Counted from the stretch's first letter, positions 1-8,822 are shown. The stretch is DNA of 29,222 nt from JAABYT01 sp041581935 (GCA_041581935.1 JBFICP010000008.1:1-29222); one strand, 5' to 3'. Translations and numbers: made by a program. The notes: generated by a model from the letters alone, not told the origin.

Positions 1-170
1 CGTCCCTCCTCCATCGCCACCATCGCCAGCAGGTTGAGAGCGTCGGGCTGCTCGGGATGCGATTCGAGGATATCGCGGTACGCCTGCTGCGCGGACTGGA
101 GATCGCCGGCGCGATGCTGTGCGAGTGCCGCGGCGAAGAGCTGCGAAAGGTCGGCCGCCAATGTCCTCAC
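1..170 (-). CDS. TPR-repeat protein, N-terminal fragment (cut by window edge)
   Basis: Only the first 56 or so residues are inside the window; the gene continues past position 1. The visible part reads as a tetratricopeptide repeat: an alanine-rich helix, then AQHRAGDLQSAQQAYRDILE, then HPEQPDALNLLAMVA, the usual small/large residue pattern of paired TPR helices (W/L-G-Y-A-F-A-P type). The start is either GTG at 170-168 or TTG at 161-159; AAGGTGAGG just upstream could serve the TTG. There is no signal peptide. TPR domains scaffold protein-protein contacts, and many long TPR proteins carry a C-terminal transferase, but nothing here shows which. Family is fairly sure, function unknown. Confidence 0.7.
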   Translation of the reverse strand, partial: MRTLAADLSQLFAAALAQHRAGDLQSAQQAYRDILESHPEQPDALNLLAMVAMEEG

Positions 171-269
171 CTTGTCCGGGCGACGCGGGCCACCCGTTGA
201 CGCATGCGGCGGCGCTCCGCCGCACACCCCGGCGCTCGGGCGCGATGCACGGCTGCCGCGGTCGGCGGG

Positions 270-860
270 TCAGCCGCCGCCGAGCTTCGACCAGAGGTCG
301 ACCCGCAGCGGCAGCACCGGTGGTCGAATGGCGGGAACCTCCTGATCGTCCGCACGCCCCTCGCTCGGAGCCGCCTTGCCACGCCCCCGCGTAATCTCGT
401 CCTTGATCCCCGAGACATCCTTGTAATAGCCCTCGATACAATCGATGAACGCATCGACATCGTCGTCGGAAAGCAACAGCCGTTCGTGCTCACCGGACAT
501 GACGTTCCAGTTGACGAGAATCTTGCGAATGGCGTCTCTGGAAAGCTGCCGATTGGCGCCGCCGTTGAGAAAGCCGATGGCCGCCATGCCCATGAAGGTG
601 AATACCTCGGTAAGCGGAGGCAAAAACGGCTTGAGCGCGCTTTCGTCGGTGATCTTCGGGCCGGGTTCGTTGTGACTGCGATACTGGTAGCCGAATCGCA
701 CGGCGTAGAAGGCGTGCCGGAACCACTCCTCGTAGGTGCCCTCGGGCAGCTCCCCTCCGCAGTCGGGGCACGGATCCTGGCCATCCTCGCCACTGACGTA
801 AAAAGTCCCGCACTGAAGGCAGAGAATAGGAGCCAGGGACAGCTGCTCTTCGTACAGCAT
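270..860 (-). CDS. Hypothetical protein with N-terminal zinc ribbon
   Basis: I do not recognise this 196-residue protein. From the ATG at 860-858 it begins MLYEEQLSLAPILCLQCG. A CxxC pair (CLQC) is followed about 15 residues later by a second one (CPDC), a zinc-ribbon spacing. The middle (about residues 40-150) is a compact, mixed-charge domain with no membrane segment, including FTFMGMAAIGFLNGGANR and a run of acidic residues before a predicted helix. The last 45 or so residues are charged and proline-rich and look disordered. A longer GTG start at 899 adds 13 arginine-rich residues; I prefer ATG 860, which has GAGG nine bases upstream. It sits between a TPR gene and mscS on the same strand. 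The cysteines suggest metal or nucleic-acid binding, but that is inference only. Confidence 0.75.
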   Translation of the reverse strand: MLYEEQLSLAPILCLQCGTFYVSGEDGQDPCPDCGGELPEGTYEEWFRHAFYAVRFGYQYRSHNEPGPKITDESALKPFLPPLTEVFTFMGMAAIGFLNGGANRQLSRDAIRKILVNWNVMSGEHERLLLSDDDVDAFIDCIEGYYKDVSGIKDEITRGRGKAAPSEGRADDQEVPAIRPPVLPLRVDLWSKLGGG

Positions 861-1011
861 CGTATCGAGCCTCGAGGAAAACCGACGCGCGCGCAGCACA
901 TCGCCATTTTGTCCGGGCAGACGGCGCGCCCGCCGACCATCCTATTGTAGACGGCCGGGCGAGCAAGGGGGGCCACCCTCGGACCATTCTGCCCAATTCT
1001 TTTGCCCGCTT

Positions 1012-1836
<825 letters not shown>

Positions 1837-1920
1837 TTCCGGAATTCCCCCTATCAGGCGATTATCGTCAATTCGTCCCCGGCCATGGCGGGCATCCCCC
1901 CCGGCGCGGGAGGCGAGAAC

Positions 1921-2460
1921 TTAGCGCATTTGCCCGACACCGGCAAAGACCGCGAGCTGTCGGTACCAGTCGGTAATAACGGCGAGGGAATAAGCGGCGT
2001 TGGCGGGACTCGGATTCGGGGTGACGAAGACCCGACAGCCGGCGATGGGCGGTTGCTCGCCCCAATCGCCCCCCGGAACCCGCTCTTCGCCGAATCGCAG
2101 ATAGCCGTTGTAGGCCTGCTTGCCGTGAAACCAGGCGACCCTGGGGCGATGCTCGGCAAGTTTCGCGCGCAGCTCCGGGGCGAAGCGCTTGAAGTCCGCT
2201 GCCCGAAGCGCCGCTCCACCGGCACTCGGTCGTTTCACGACGTCGGTGAATCCGATGCCGTGCTCTGCGAAAAGCACGTCAATGGCACGCGCTCCCGGCT
2301 CGAGTCCGGGCGGCGCCAGACCCGAATCGAGCAGCGCCGGCCAGAAACGGTTGCGCGGATTGGCAAAGTAGAATCCGGCCTCGACGGATCGCAGCGACGG
2401 ATTGAGGCCGATGGAAAGCAGGCACAGTCCTGGTCGCAGATAGTCCGCAAGCGTGTCCAC
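1921..2460 (-). CDS. mug: Mug/TDG-family uracil (mismatch) DNA glycosylase
   Basis: A 179-residue protein of the Mug/TDG family, which removes uracil or modified thymine from G:U and G:T pairs and starts base excision repair. The N-terminal catalytic motif reads GLNPSLRS (family GINPG-type, with the conserved Asn), followed by FYFANPRNRFWPALLDSGL. The second motif is TPNPSPANAAYS near residue 155. E. coli Mug is 168 residues. The start is GTG at 2460-2458; an upstream start would run into pntB in another frame and the family N-terminus (xxLxxYLRPGL) fits this choice. The stop of pntB lies 41 bases upstream, so it is probably read from the pnt mRNA. The link with transhydrogenase looks positional rather than functional. 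Confidence 0.88.
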   Translation of the reverse strand: MDTLADYLRPGLCLLSIGLNPSLRSVEAGFYFANPRNRFWPALLDSGLAPPGLEPGARAIDVLFAEHGIGFTDVVKRPSAGGAALRAADFKRFAPELRAKLAEHRPRVAWFHGKQAYNGYLRFGEERVPGGDWGEQPPIAGCRVFVTPNPSPANAAYSLAVITDWYRQLAVFAGVGQMR

Positions 2461-2501
2461 GGTCGTGCGTTGATGGCGGCCCGAAGTCGATCGGGCGGCG
2501 A

Positions 2502-3899
2502 TCAGATTGCCTTGACGATCTCCTCGACCATCTTTTTGGCATCGGCAAACAGCATCATGGTGTTGTCGCGAAAGAACAGCTCGTTGTCGATGCCGGCGTA
2601 GCCGCTTGCGAGGCTGCGCTTGACGAACAGCACGGTACGGGATTTCTCCACATCCAGGACCGGCATCCCGAAAATCGGGCTCGACGGATCGTTCTTCGCA
2701 GCGGGGTTGGTGACGTCGTTCGCGCCGATGACGAAGGCCACGTCGGTTTGTGCAAACTCGCTGTTGATGTCCTCCAGCTCGAATACCTCGTCGTAGGGCA
2801 CGTTCGCCTCCGCCAGCAGCACGTTCATGTGTCCCGGCATGCGTCCCGCGACCGGATGGATGGCGTACTTGATACTGACGCCGTTCTCCTTCAACTCGTC
2901 GACCATCTCGCGCAGCGCATGCTGTGCCTGCGCCACCGCCATTCCGTAGCCGGGGACGATGATAACGGAGCCGGCGTTCTTCATGATGAAGGCGGCGTCC
3001 TCGGCGCTGCCTTGCTTGACCGGTCGGGTCTCGGCATGTGCGCCGGCGGCGGCGCTCACCTCTCCGCCGAAGCCGCCGAGAATGACGCTGAAGAACGAGC
3101 GGTTCATGCCCTTGCACATGATGTAGGAAAGAATCGCACCGGAGGAACCGACCAGCGCGCCGGTGATAATCAGTGCGGTGTTCTCGAGCGTGAAGCCGAT
3201 GCCCGCCGCCGCCCAGCCGGAATAGGAGTTGAGCATCGAGATAACCACGGGCATGTCGGCGCCGCCGATGGGAATGATGATGAGCACCCCGATGACGAAG
3301 GCGAGGATGGTGAGAGTCCAGAACGCGGTGTGGGATTCGCTGGCGCATAGCCAGACAATCAGCGCGACCATGGTGAGGCCAAGCAGCGCGTTCAACGGAT
3401 GCTGTCCGGGGAAAACCACCGGAGCGCCGGACACCAGCCCCTGCAGCTTGGTGAAGGCGACTACAGAGCCGGTGAAGGTGATGGCGCCAATGGCAACACC
3501 CAGCGACATCTCAACCAGGCTCGCGACCTTGATGCTGCCGACGGCGCCGATGCCGTAGGCTTCCGGCGTGTACAGCGCCGACGCCGCCACCAGCACCGCC
3601 GCCATGCCGACCAGGCTGTGAAACGCGGCCACCAGCTGAGGCATGGCGGTCATGGGTATGCGCCGGGCGATGACGGCACCAATACCGCCGCCAATGCCGA
3701 CGCCGGCAACGATCATCGCCCAGGTAAGCCCGTCGCGCACCCCCGCAAGGTAGAGCGTCACCACCACGGCGAGCGCCATGCCGGTCATGCCGAGCATGTT
3801 TCCGCGTCGAGAGGTTTCCGGCGACGAGAGCCCGCGCAGCGCCAGGATAAACAGCACCCCGGCGGCGAGGTACGCCAATGCCGCGAGATTGGCGGTCAC
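2502..3899 (-). CDS. pntB: NAD(P) transhydrogenase subunit beta
   Basis: This 465-residue subunit (E. coli 462) provides most of the proton-conducting membrane domain (dII) and the NADP(H)-binding domain (dIII) of the inner-membrane transhydrogenase, which uses proton-motive force to drive NADH + NADP+ to NAD+ + NADPH. About eight or nine hydrophobic helices fill residues 1-260. The soluble dIII follows, with PGYGMAVAQAQHALREM, the HPVAGRMPGHMNVLLAEA loop and the GANDVTNPAA motif that closes over NADP. It starts at GTG 3899-3897, overlapping the stop of the upstream subunit by four bases (GTGA), which indicates translational coupling. All conserved landmarks are present and there is no sign of damage. 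Confidence 0.97.
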   Translation of the reverse strand: MTANLAALAYLAAGVLFILALRGLSSPETSRRGNMLGMTGMALAVVVTLYLAGVRDGLTWAMIVAGVGIGGGIGAVIARRIPMTAMPQLVAAFHSLVGMAAVLVAASALYTPEAYGIGAVGSIKVASLVEMSLGVAIGAITFTGSVVAFTKLQGLVSGAPVVFPGQHPLNALLGLTMVALIVWLCASESHTAFWTLTILAFVIGVLIIIPIGGADMPVVISMLNSYSGWAAAGIGFTLENTALIITGALVGSSGAILSYIMCKGMNRSFFSVILGGFGGEVSAAAGAHAETRPVKQGSAEDAAFIMKNAGSVIIVPGYGMAVAQAQHALREMVDELKENGVSIKYAIHPVAGRMPGHMNVLLAEANVPYDEVFELEDINSEFAQTDVAFVIGANDVTNPAAKNDPSSPIFGMPVLDVEKSRTVLFVKRSLASGYAGIDNELFFRDNTMMLFADAKKMVEEIVKAI

Positions 3900-4234
3900 G
3901 CGCCGTCCCTCTTGGTTTCTTTCTTCTTATACATGCCGAGCATGCGTTGAGTGACGAGAAAGCCTCCGAATATGTTCACCGACGCAAGCACCAGAGCGAG
4001 AAATCCGAGAATCTTGGAAACCAGGGCGTTGTCGCTGTTGGTGCCGGTGCTCAAATCCACCGCCACGGCGAGCAGCGCTCCGACGACGATGACCGACGAG
4101 ATGGCATTGGTCACCGACATCAGCGGCGTGTGCAGCGCAGGCGTCACGCTCCAGACCACGTAATAGCCCACGAAGATGGCCAGCACGAATATCGAAAGAC
4201 GAAATACGAACGGATCGATCTGCACCGCTTCCAC
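3896..4234 (-). CDS. pntA2: NAD(P) transhydrogenase subunit alpha-2 (membrane part)
   Basis: A 112-residue hydrophobic protein with three to four membrane helices (FRLSIFVLAIFVGYYVVW, then TPLMSVTNAISSVIVVGALL, then KILGFLALVLASVNIFGGF) and a basic tail. It corresponds to the C-terminal membrane part of E. coli PntA. In this organism, as in Rhodospirillum rubrum, the alpha subunit is split into two genes. It starts with GTG at 4234-4232, sharing one base with the TAG stop of the alpha-1 gene, and ends inside the first codons of pntB. It is therefore the middle gene of a tightly coupled three-gene operon. It is sometimes called pntAB. Identification is firm from sequence and position. Confidence 0.95.
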   Translation of the reverse strand: MEAVQIDPFVFRLSIFVLAIFVGYYVVWSVTPALHTPLMSVTNAISSVIVVGALLAVAVDLSTGTNSDNALVSKILGFLALVLASVNIFGGFLVTQRMLGMYKKKETKRDGA

Positions 4235-5388
4235 TAGCTTTCTCCTGCCTTGTCGATGTTGCCGGTCAGCAGAGGATGAACGATCGACCCGTTACGAGTG
4301 AGCGCCGTGCCGGTTACAAGCTCGTCGTCCCAGTCGATGGTGATCGTGCCGCTTTCGGCGTCCACGAAGGGCGAAATGAAGTTGAACAGGTTGCGCGCAT
4401 AGAGCGCCGATGCATCCACCGGCAGACGGCCCGGCACGTTGCGGTGCCCGAGGATGCGCACGCCGCCGTGCTCGACTATCTCGCCCGCCTCGGAGAGCTC
4501 GCAGTTGCCGCCCTGCTCGACGGCCAGGTCGACGACGATGGACCCGGGGCGCATGCTCTCGACCATGGCGCGCGTCACCAGCAGCGGTGCCGGTCGCCCG
4601 GGAATCAGCGCCGTGCAGATGACCATGTCCTGCTTCTTGAGGGTCTCCGCGACCAGCTCAGCCTGGCGGCGCTTGTAGTCTTCGCTCATTTCCTTGGCGT
4701 ATCCGCCGGCGGTCTCCGCCTGCGCGGTTTCCTCGCTTTCGACCATGACGAACTTGGCGCCGAGGCTCTCCACCTGCTCCTTGGCCACCGGGCGCACGTC
4801 CGTGGCGCTCACGATGGCGCCGAGGCGCCGGGCGGTAGCGATGGCCTGCAGGCCGGCGACCCCTGCTCCGAGCACCATGACCCGGGCCGGTGCCACGGTA
4901 CCCGCCGCGGTCATCATCATGGGCATGGCACGTTCGAACGCGGCCGCCGCATCGACGACGGCCTTGTAACCCGCCAGGTTCGATTGCGAGGACAGCACGT
5001 CCATCGATTGTGCGCGACTGATGCGCGGCAGCAGCTCCATGGCGAAGGCATCGACGCGACACTCGGCAACGTGCTCGATGTCGCCGCGGTCGCGGTGGGG
5101 CGCGAGCTGGCCAATCAGCAACGCACCGGCGCGCAATCGTGCGACGCAATCGCGGGGCGGGCGCTCAACGCTCAGGAAAACGTCGGCATCGGCGAGCACC
5201 GTGTCGGCGTCCGGGCCGATCTCGGCGCCGGCGCTGCGGAAGTCTTCGTCGGAGAAGTGTGCGCGCGCTCCGGCGCCTGCCTCCACGTGAACGGCGAGGC
5301 CGAGGCCCTTGAGTTTCTTCACCGATTCCGGCGACGCCGCAACGCGCGACTCCCACTGGCCGCGCTCTTTGATGATCGCAATTTTCAT
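4234..5388 (-). CDS. pntA: NAD(P) transhydrogenase subunit alpha-1 (NAD-binding)
   Basis: This 384-residue soluble subunit (dI) binds NAD(H) and passes hydride to NADP at dIII. The N-terminus is MKIAIIKERGQWESRVAASP, typical of the alanine dehydrogenase/PntA family. The Rossmann segment VMVLGAGVAGLQAIATARRLGA with TDVR lies at about 165-195, followed by the mobile-loop region and the C-terminal FISPFVDAESGTITIDWDDE. ATG at 5388 is chosen because the homology begins exactly there; the open frame upstream runs into the neighbouring gene and is not conserved-looking. It is first gene of the pntA-pntA2-pntB(-mug) operon, and a TATAAT element lies 37 bases upstream. Confidence 0.96.
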   Translation of the reverse strand: MKIAIIKERGQWESRVAASPESVKKLKGLGLAVHVEAGAGARAHFSDEDFRSAGAEIGPDADTVLADADVFLSVERPPRDCVARLRAGALLIGQLAPHRDRGDIEHVAECRVDAFAMELLPRISRAQSMDVLSSQSNLAGYKAVVDAAAAFERAMPMMMTAAGTVAPARVMVLGAGVAGLQAIATARRLGAIVSATDVRPVAKEQVESLGAKFVMVESEETAQAETAGGYAKEMSEDYKRRQAELVAETLKKQDMVICTALIPGRPAPLLVTRAMVESMRPGSIVVDLAVEQGGNCELSEAGEIVEHGGVRILGHRNVPGRLPVDASALYARNLFNFISPFVDAESGTITIDWDDELVTGTALTRNGSIVHPLLTGNIDKAGES

Positions 5389-5424
5389 CCTGACTGGAAG
5401 AATCCGCCCCCGAACAGGCCGCGT

Positions 5425-5430
5425 ATTATA
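5425..5430 (-). promoter_or_regulatory. Putative -10 box of the pnt operon promoter
   Basis: The minus strand reads TATAAT, a perfect sigma70 -10 hexamer, 37 bases upstream of the pntA ATG in the 98-base gap after the phosphodiesterase gene. No convincing TTGACA is seen 16-18 bases upstream, so either the -35 is weak or an activator helps. In GC-rich DNA a perfect TATAAT is rare enough to be notable. Confidence 0.45.
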
Positions 5431-5486
5431 TCGTTCCCCGCTGGTTTCGCACGCGCCGGTTGGGCGTCGACTGCACTCAGCCCGGC

Positions 5487-6653
5487 CTAAAGGTGCGCGA
5501 TGACGAGTGGCACATACATCTCGGCGGCGCTCGTGCCGCCGTGCACGCCGACGTGCACCGGACGCTCCGCCTCGCCCATGAGCCGGTCCCTGAGCACATA
5601 GTTGTCCTTCATGATCAGCGCATAATGACCGATTCGATCGACGAGCCGCGGGTGCGGCTCTCCGAGACCGAAGTATTCGCCGGCGAGCAGGTCGCCGCTC
5701 TCGACGGCCACGCAGCAATCGGCGAGCTCGCCGGCCACGTAGGACTCGAATACATCGCGCTTCGCCGGATCCACGTAGCAGAATGCCGCGCGGCCCTCGC
5801 CGCACAGCGGCAGCACCAGGGTCTCGGCAAGACGCGGATGGTCGGCGAGCTCGAGACGCGTCCGGGCCGTGGTATCGATGAAACCGTGATCGGCAGTCAG
5901 CACCACCGTGGCGCCGCTGCCGCGGCCGGATTCGAGGAACTCGGCGAAGCGCGCATCGATGTGTCGAAGGTGCTCGTTAGAACGTGCATGCGCGGCTCCA
6001 AAGCTGTGACACATGGCGTCGAGCTGGGGCCAGTAGGCGTACACGAAGCAGGACTCACGCGAGCTGACGATGTCGCGAACCGCCTCGAAGAATCCGTTGA
6101 GCGTGCGATAGCCGCGCACCTCCGCCTTGCCCCGAAACGCATTGGTATAGTGGCTGTCCACGAGATCGCGCCGCTGCACGATGAAGCAGCGTCGGTCGAG
6201 CGCATCGGCAAGCGGGCGACTCGCGAACAATCGGCGCGCATCGACGCCGGCCTTCGCCAGCGAGACGCCACCGGCGCGCGTCGTGAACGGCAGCGGCGCG
6301 GCCACCACGCCGATCTCGCGAAACCACATGTACCAGCCGGTCAGGGCGTGCTGTTGCGGCGCGAAACCGCTCATGAACGTGGTGATTGCGGTCGCCGTCG
6401 TCGACGGGAATACCGACGTCATGCGCCCGCGCAGATGCGCACACAGGGCGCCGTCGGCGACCGTGTCCAGCAGAAAATCGTGGCCCAGCCCGTCGATGAC
6501 CATCAACACGAGCTTGCGGCAATCGGTGAACAGCTCCGCGGGCGCGAGCGAGTGCGGCGCGTAGTCGTCGACGGACCCGGGATTTCCGAGACCGGCGATG
6601 ATGGAGCGCATCAGATTGACGATGCTGGCACCATGGTAGTCGGGAAGAATCAT
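5487..6653 (-). CDS. Alkaline phosphatase superfamily phosphodiesterase/pyrophosphatase
   Basis: A 388-residue member of the type I phosphodiesterase/nucleotide pyrophosphatase group. All expected two-metal residues can be found: Asp in VLMVIDGLGHDFL, the nucleophile Thr in SVFPSTTATAITTF, the Asp and His in WPQLDAMCHSFG, the Asp-His pair in VLTADHGFID and the late His in VHVGVHGGTSAAEM. There is no signal peptide, so it should act in the cytoplasm. ATG at 6653 (MILPDYHGASIVNLMRSI) is preferred over longer starts, whose extra 29 residues are basic and poorly conserved-looking. The substrate cannot be told: nucleotides, phosphonates or sugar phosphates are possible. It is divergent from the IalB gene across a 74-base gap. 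Confidence 0.85.
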   Translation of the reverse strand: MILPDYHGASIVNLMRSIIAGLGNPGSVDDYAPHSLAPAELFTDCRKLVLMVIDGLGHDFLLDTVADGALCAHLRGRMTSVFPSTTATAITTFMSGFAPQQHALTGWYMWFREIGVVAAPLPFTTRAGGVSLAKAGVDARRLFASRPLADALDRRCFIVQRRDLVDSHYTNAFRGKAEVRGYRTLNGFFEAVRDIVSSRESCFVYAYWPQLDAMCHSFGAAHARSNEHLRHIDARFAEFLESGRGSGATVVLTADHGFIDTTARTRLELADHPRLAETLVLPLCGEGRAAFCYVDPAKRDVFESYVAGELADCCVAVESGDLLAGEYFGLGEPHPRLVDRIGHYALIMKDNYVLRDRLMGEAERPVHVGVHGGTSAAEMYVPLVIAHL

Positions 6654-6727
6654 CGTAATTGGTCGACGTGCGCTCGGTGGTTTACAGTGCCCAGCTCTTG
6701 TGAGCATCTCGGGGAAGCGTGGTCGCG

Positions 6728-7225
6728 ATGAACTCGGCATGTAAATGCGCAGCGTTGCTTGTTGCTCTGCTCGCGGTCGGACCCGTCGCGGCCAAGCCCG
6801 AGCACGGCCAGACGTTCAAGAACTGGACCGCCCGATGCGAGCAGGCGCCCGGCACGCGCGAGGAGCGCTGCTTCATCTTTCAGAATCTGGTGCTCAAGGA
6901 AAGCGGCCAGCGTCTGGTGCACGTCGCGGTCGGCTATCTGGCGGCCGACCGCCGGGCGGCGGCCGTCGTCACCCTGCCCTTGGGAATTTCGCTGCCACCC
7001 GGTGCCGCCATCAGCGTCGATGGCGGTGACGCCGTGGAACTCACCATCGAACGATGCGATTCGAACGGCTGCGTCGGCGCCGTCGCCCTGAGCGATTCGC
7101 TGATCGCGGCACTCAAACGCGGTCGCGAGGCGCGCGTCAGCTTTCACGACGGCACCCGCCGACGCATTGCGGTGCCGGTATCGCTGCTCGGTTTCACGGC
7201 GGGCTTCGAATCGCTCGATCGATGA
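6728..7225 (+). CDS. Invasion-associated locus B (IalB) family secreted protein
   Basis: A 165-residue exported protein. A signal peptide is clear: MNSACKCAALLVALLAVGPVAA with an Ala-x-Ala cleavage site. The mature part opens with TFKNWTARCEQ, the usual IalB beginning, followed by paired cysteines (RCF; ERCDSNGC) that probably form disulphides, and ends with FTAGFESLDR. Family members were named from Bartonella IalB but most occur in free-living bacteria, and the role is not established. ATG 6728 is chosen with GGGGAAG at 6711-6717; a GTG nine bases upstream is in frame but too close to that site. The gene stands alone, converging on the OsmC gene 21 bases away. Confidence 0.85.
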   Translation: MNSACKCAALLVALLAVGPVAAKPEHGQTFKNWTARCEQAPGTREERCFIFQNLVLKESGQRLVHVAVGYLAADRRAAAVVTLPLGISLPPGAAISVDGGDAVELTIERCDSNGCVGAVALSDSLIAALKRGREARVSFHDGTRRRIAVPVSLLGFTAGFESLDR

Positions 7226-7246
7226 CGCGACCGCCGTGGGCAGGCG

Positions 7247-7756
7247 TCACGCGCCGGCGCGCGAGACCTTCACCTGTGGCGGATTGCGCAGTGTCTGATA
7301 GATGACGCAGTAGCGTTCGGTGAGCTTTTGAAGCGTATCGAGCTGGGCCTCATCGGCGTCGGTTTTTAGATCGAAGCTGAGCCGAATTTCGGTGAATCCC
7401 ACCGGCGCGCCCTTGTCCACGCCGAGGGTGCCGCGAACGTCGAGGTCGCCTTCGGCGCGTACGGTTGCGCCGCGAAGTGGAATCGCGAGCGACGTAGCCA
7501 CGGCTTTCAAGGTCACGCCGGCGCACGCCACGAGCGCCTCGAGCAACATGTCGCCGGAGCAGGCCGACAGGCCGTCGCCGCCGGTGGCGGGATGCAGGCC
7601 GGCTTCGACCATGGCCTTGCCGGTGCTGACCTTGCACGAGATGCTGGAGTCGCCGAGCCGCCCTTCGGCTTCGAGGGTGATCACGGCGGTCCGGGGATCC
7701 GATTGATAACGCTCCTTGAGCGGCGCCTGCAAGCGCCTCAGCTGCTCGACATTCAT
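7247..7756 (-). CDS. OsmC family protein (probable peroxiredoxin-like)
   Basis: A 169-residue OsmC/Ohr-superfamily protein. The two conserved cysteines are seen at residue 66 (GLSACSGDM) and residue 78 (LVACAGVT) on the central helix, and the strand preceding it has GGDG. OsmC proteins reduce organic or inorganic peroxides through these thiols; some of this broader family have other or unknown roles. The start ATG 7756 follows GAGGTAG with good spacing. The SDR gene ends 40 bases upstream on the same strand, so the two are probably co-transcribed. The N-terminal part (MNVEQLRRLQAPLKERY) is of the longer, Ohr-unlike OsmC subgroup. Confidence 0.9.
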   Translation of the reverse strand: MNVEQLRRLQAPLKERYQSDPRTAVITLEAEGRLGDSSISCKVSTGKAMVEAGLHPATGGDGLSACSGDMLLEALVACAGVTLKAVATSLAIPLRGATVRAEGDLDVRGTLGVDKGAPVGFTEIRLSFDLKTDADEAQLDTLQKLTERYCVIYQTLRNPPQVKVSRAGA

Positions 7757-7796
7757 GAAACTACCTCGCGCCCGCGGATTCCATCGAGGACCCGAC

Positions 7797-8576
7797 TCAA
7801 AGGGTCCCGGGATAGCCGCCACCATCGATGACGATGTTCTGTCCGTTGATGTAACCGGCGTGCGCGCTGCACAGAAAGGCGCACAGCGCACCGAATTCAT
7901 CGGGACTGCCGTAGCGGCCCGCCGGGTTTGATTTCTTGCGCTCTTCGAACTCCTGCTCGAACTCCCGACCCGACTGCTCGGCGATATAACGTATCCCGGA
8001 ACGCAGGCGATCGGTGTCGAAGGGACCGGGCAGGATGCCGTTGATGGTGACCCCCGCGCCTGCCACCTGCCGGGCAACGCCGGCAACGAAACCGGTCAGG
8101 CCGGCGCGCGCACCGTTGGAGAGCCCGAGCGTCGGGATGGGCGATTTCACCGAGCTCGAGGTGATGTTGACGATGCGCCCGAAACCGCGCGTGCACATGC
8201 TGTCGACGCTGGCCTTGATGAGCTCGATCGGTGTCAGCATATTGGCATTCAGCGCCGCCAGCCAATCCTCGCGGCCCCAGTCGCGAAAGTCCCCGGGCGG
8301 CGGACCACCGGCGTTGTTGACGAGGATGTCCAGTTCACCGGCCACCGAAAGCGCTTCGGCCCGCCCCGCCTCGCTGGTGATATCGCAGCACACCGTGCGC
8401 ACCTCGCCGGAACCGAGCGCGCGCGCTTCCTCGGCCGCCGCCTCCAGAGTCTCGGGGGTGCGCCCGTTCATGGTCACGTGCACGCCCTCCGCCACCAGCG
8501 CCAGCGCGCAACCCTTGCCCAAACCCTTGCTGGACGCGCACACCAGCGCCCGTTTACCCGCTATTCCCAAATCCAC
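7797..8576 (-). CDS. SDR family protein lacking the YxxxK catalytic pair
   Basis: A 259-residue short-chain dehydrogenase/reductase fold. The glycine-rich loop is CASSKGLGKG (residues 13-22) instead of TGxxxGIG, NNAG is at 87-90 and the beta5 serine region is NITSSS at 137-142. Where classical enzymes have YxxxK, this protein has GLSNGARAG (151-159), so Tyr and Lys align with Ser153 and Arg157. This fits the known BKR-like group with an imperfect cofactor motif and catalytic tetrad, often mislabelled 3-oxoacyl-ACP reductase. Start GTG 8576 is chosen because CAGGAG sits eight bases upstream; a longer frame to 8636 has no such site. It is the first gene of a likely operon with OsmC. Enzyme activity is uncertain. 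Confidence 0.88.
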   Translation of the reverse strand: MDLGIAGKRALVCASSKGLGKGCALALVAEGVHVTMNGRTPETLEAAAEEARALGSGEVRTVCCDITSEAGRAEALSVAGELDILVNNAGGPPPGDFRDWGREDWLAALNANMLTPIELIKASVDSMCTRGFGRIVNITSSSVKSPIPTLGLSNGARAGLTGFVAGVARQVAGAGVTINGILPGPFDTDRLRSGIRYIAEQSGREFEQEFEERKKSNPAGRYGSPDEFGALCAFLCSAHAGYINGQNIVIDGGGYPGTL

Positions 8577-8688
8577 CGCATCAACTCCTGCTGTCGCCGG
8601 CCCGCCGAGGCCGGCGGCCATTCTAACCGATACCACGCCGTTCCCGAGCCGGATTCATTGGCCCCTTTTAATTCCTCAATCGCGGCGT

Positions 8689-8706
8689 CTGTCGGGATCC
8701 TTTACA
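8689..8706 (+). repeat. CTGTCG-N6-TTTACA motif, copy 1
   Basis: CTGTCG, six bases, then TTTACA. The same layout recurs 92 bases downstream. The TGTCGGGAT part is also repeated at 8709-8717. About 200 bases upstream of the inferred sigma54 start, this could be an activator site. Confidence 0.45.
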
Positions 8707-8780
8707 TTTGTCGGGATGCCCGCTGTCGGCCCCTAACCTATTGAAATCCCTCGTAATAATGGCGTCACGCGCGGCTGCCG

Positions 8781-8798
8781 CTGTCGAACTTCCTTACA
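8781..8798 (+). repeat. CTGTCG-N6-CTTACA motif, copy 2
   Basis: CTGTCG, six bases, then CTTACA, matching copy 1 at eleven of the twelve fixed positions. Its centre is about 109 bases upstream of the inferred transcription start near 8899, a usual enhancer distance for sigma54 activators. Confidence 0.45.
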
Positions 8799-8802
8799 CC
8801 GG

Positions 8803-8822
8803 CTGTCGCGATAACCCGACAG
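8803..8822. repeat. Inverted repeat CTGTCG-N8-CGACAG
   Basis: Perfect six-base arms at 8803-8808 and 8817-8822 separated by eight bases. The arm is the same CTGTCG word as in the neighbouring direct repeats, so it may be a two-half-site version of the same binding site. Confidence 0.45.

Noticed and set aside
4276..5490. 404-residue plus-strand frame opposite pntA
   Set aside because: It is a shadow: low-complexity His/Arg/Gly-rich, no start signal, while pntA has intact motifs.
5460..6731. 423-residue plus-strand frame opposite the phosphodiesterase
   Set aside because: The minus strand has all metal-binding motifs of the alkaline phosphatase superfamily; the plus reading has none.
7223..7249. 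TGACGC/GCGTCA inverted repeat spanning the stops of the IalB and OsmC genes
   Set aside because: Only six pairs with a 15-base loop and no T-runs; each arm contains a stop codon, so the symmetry is partly forced by convergent gene ends.
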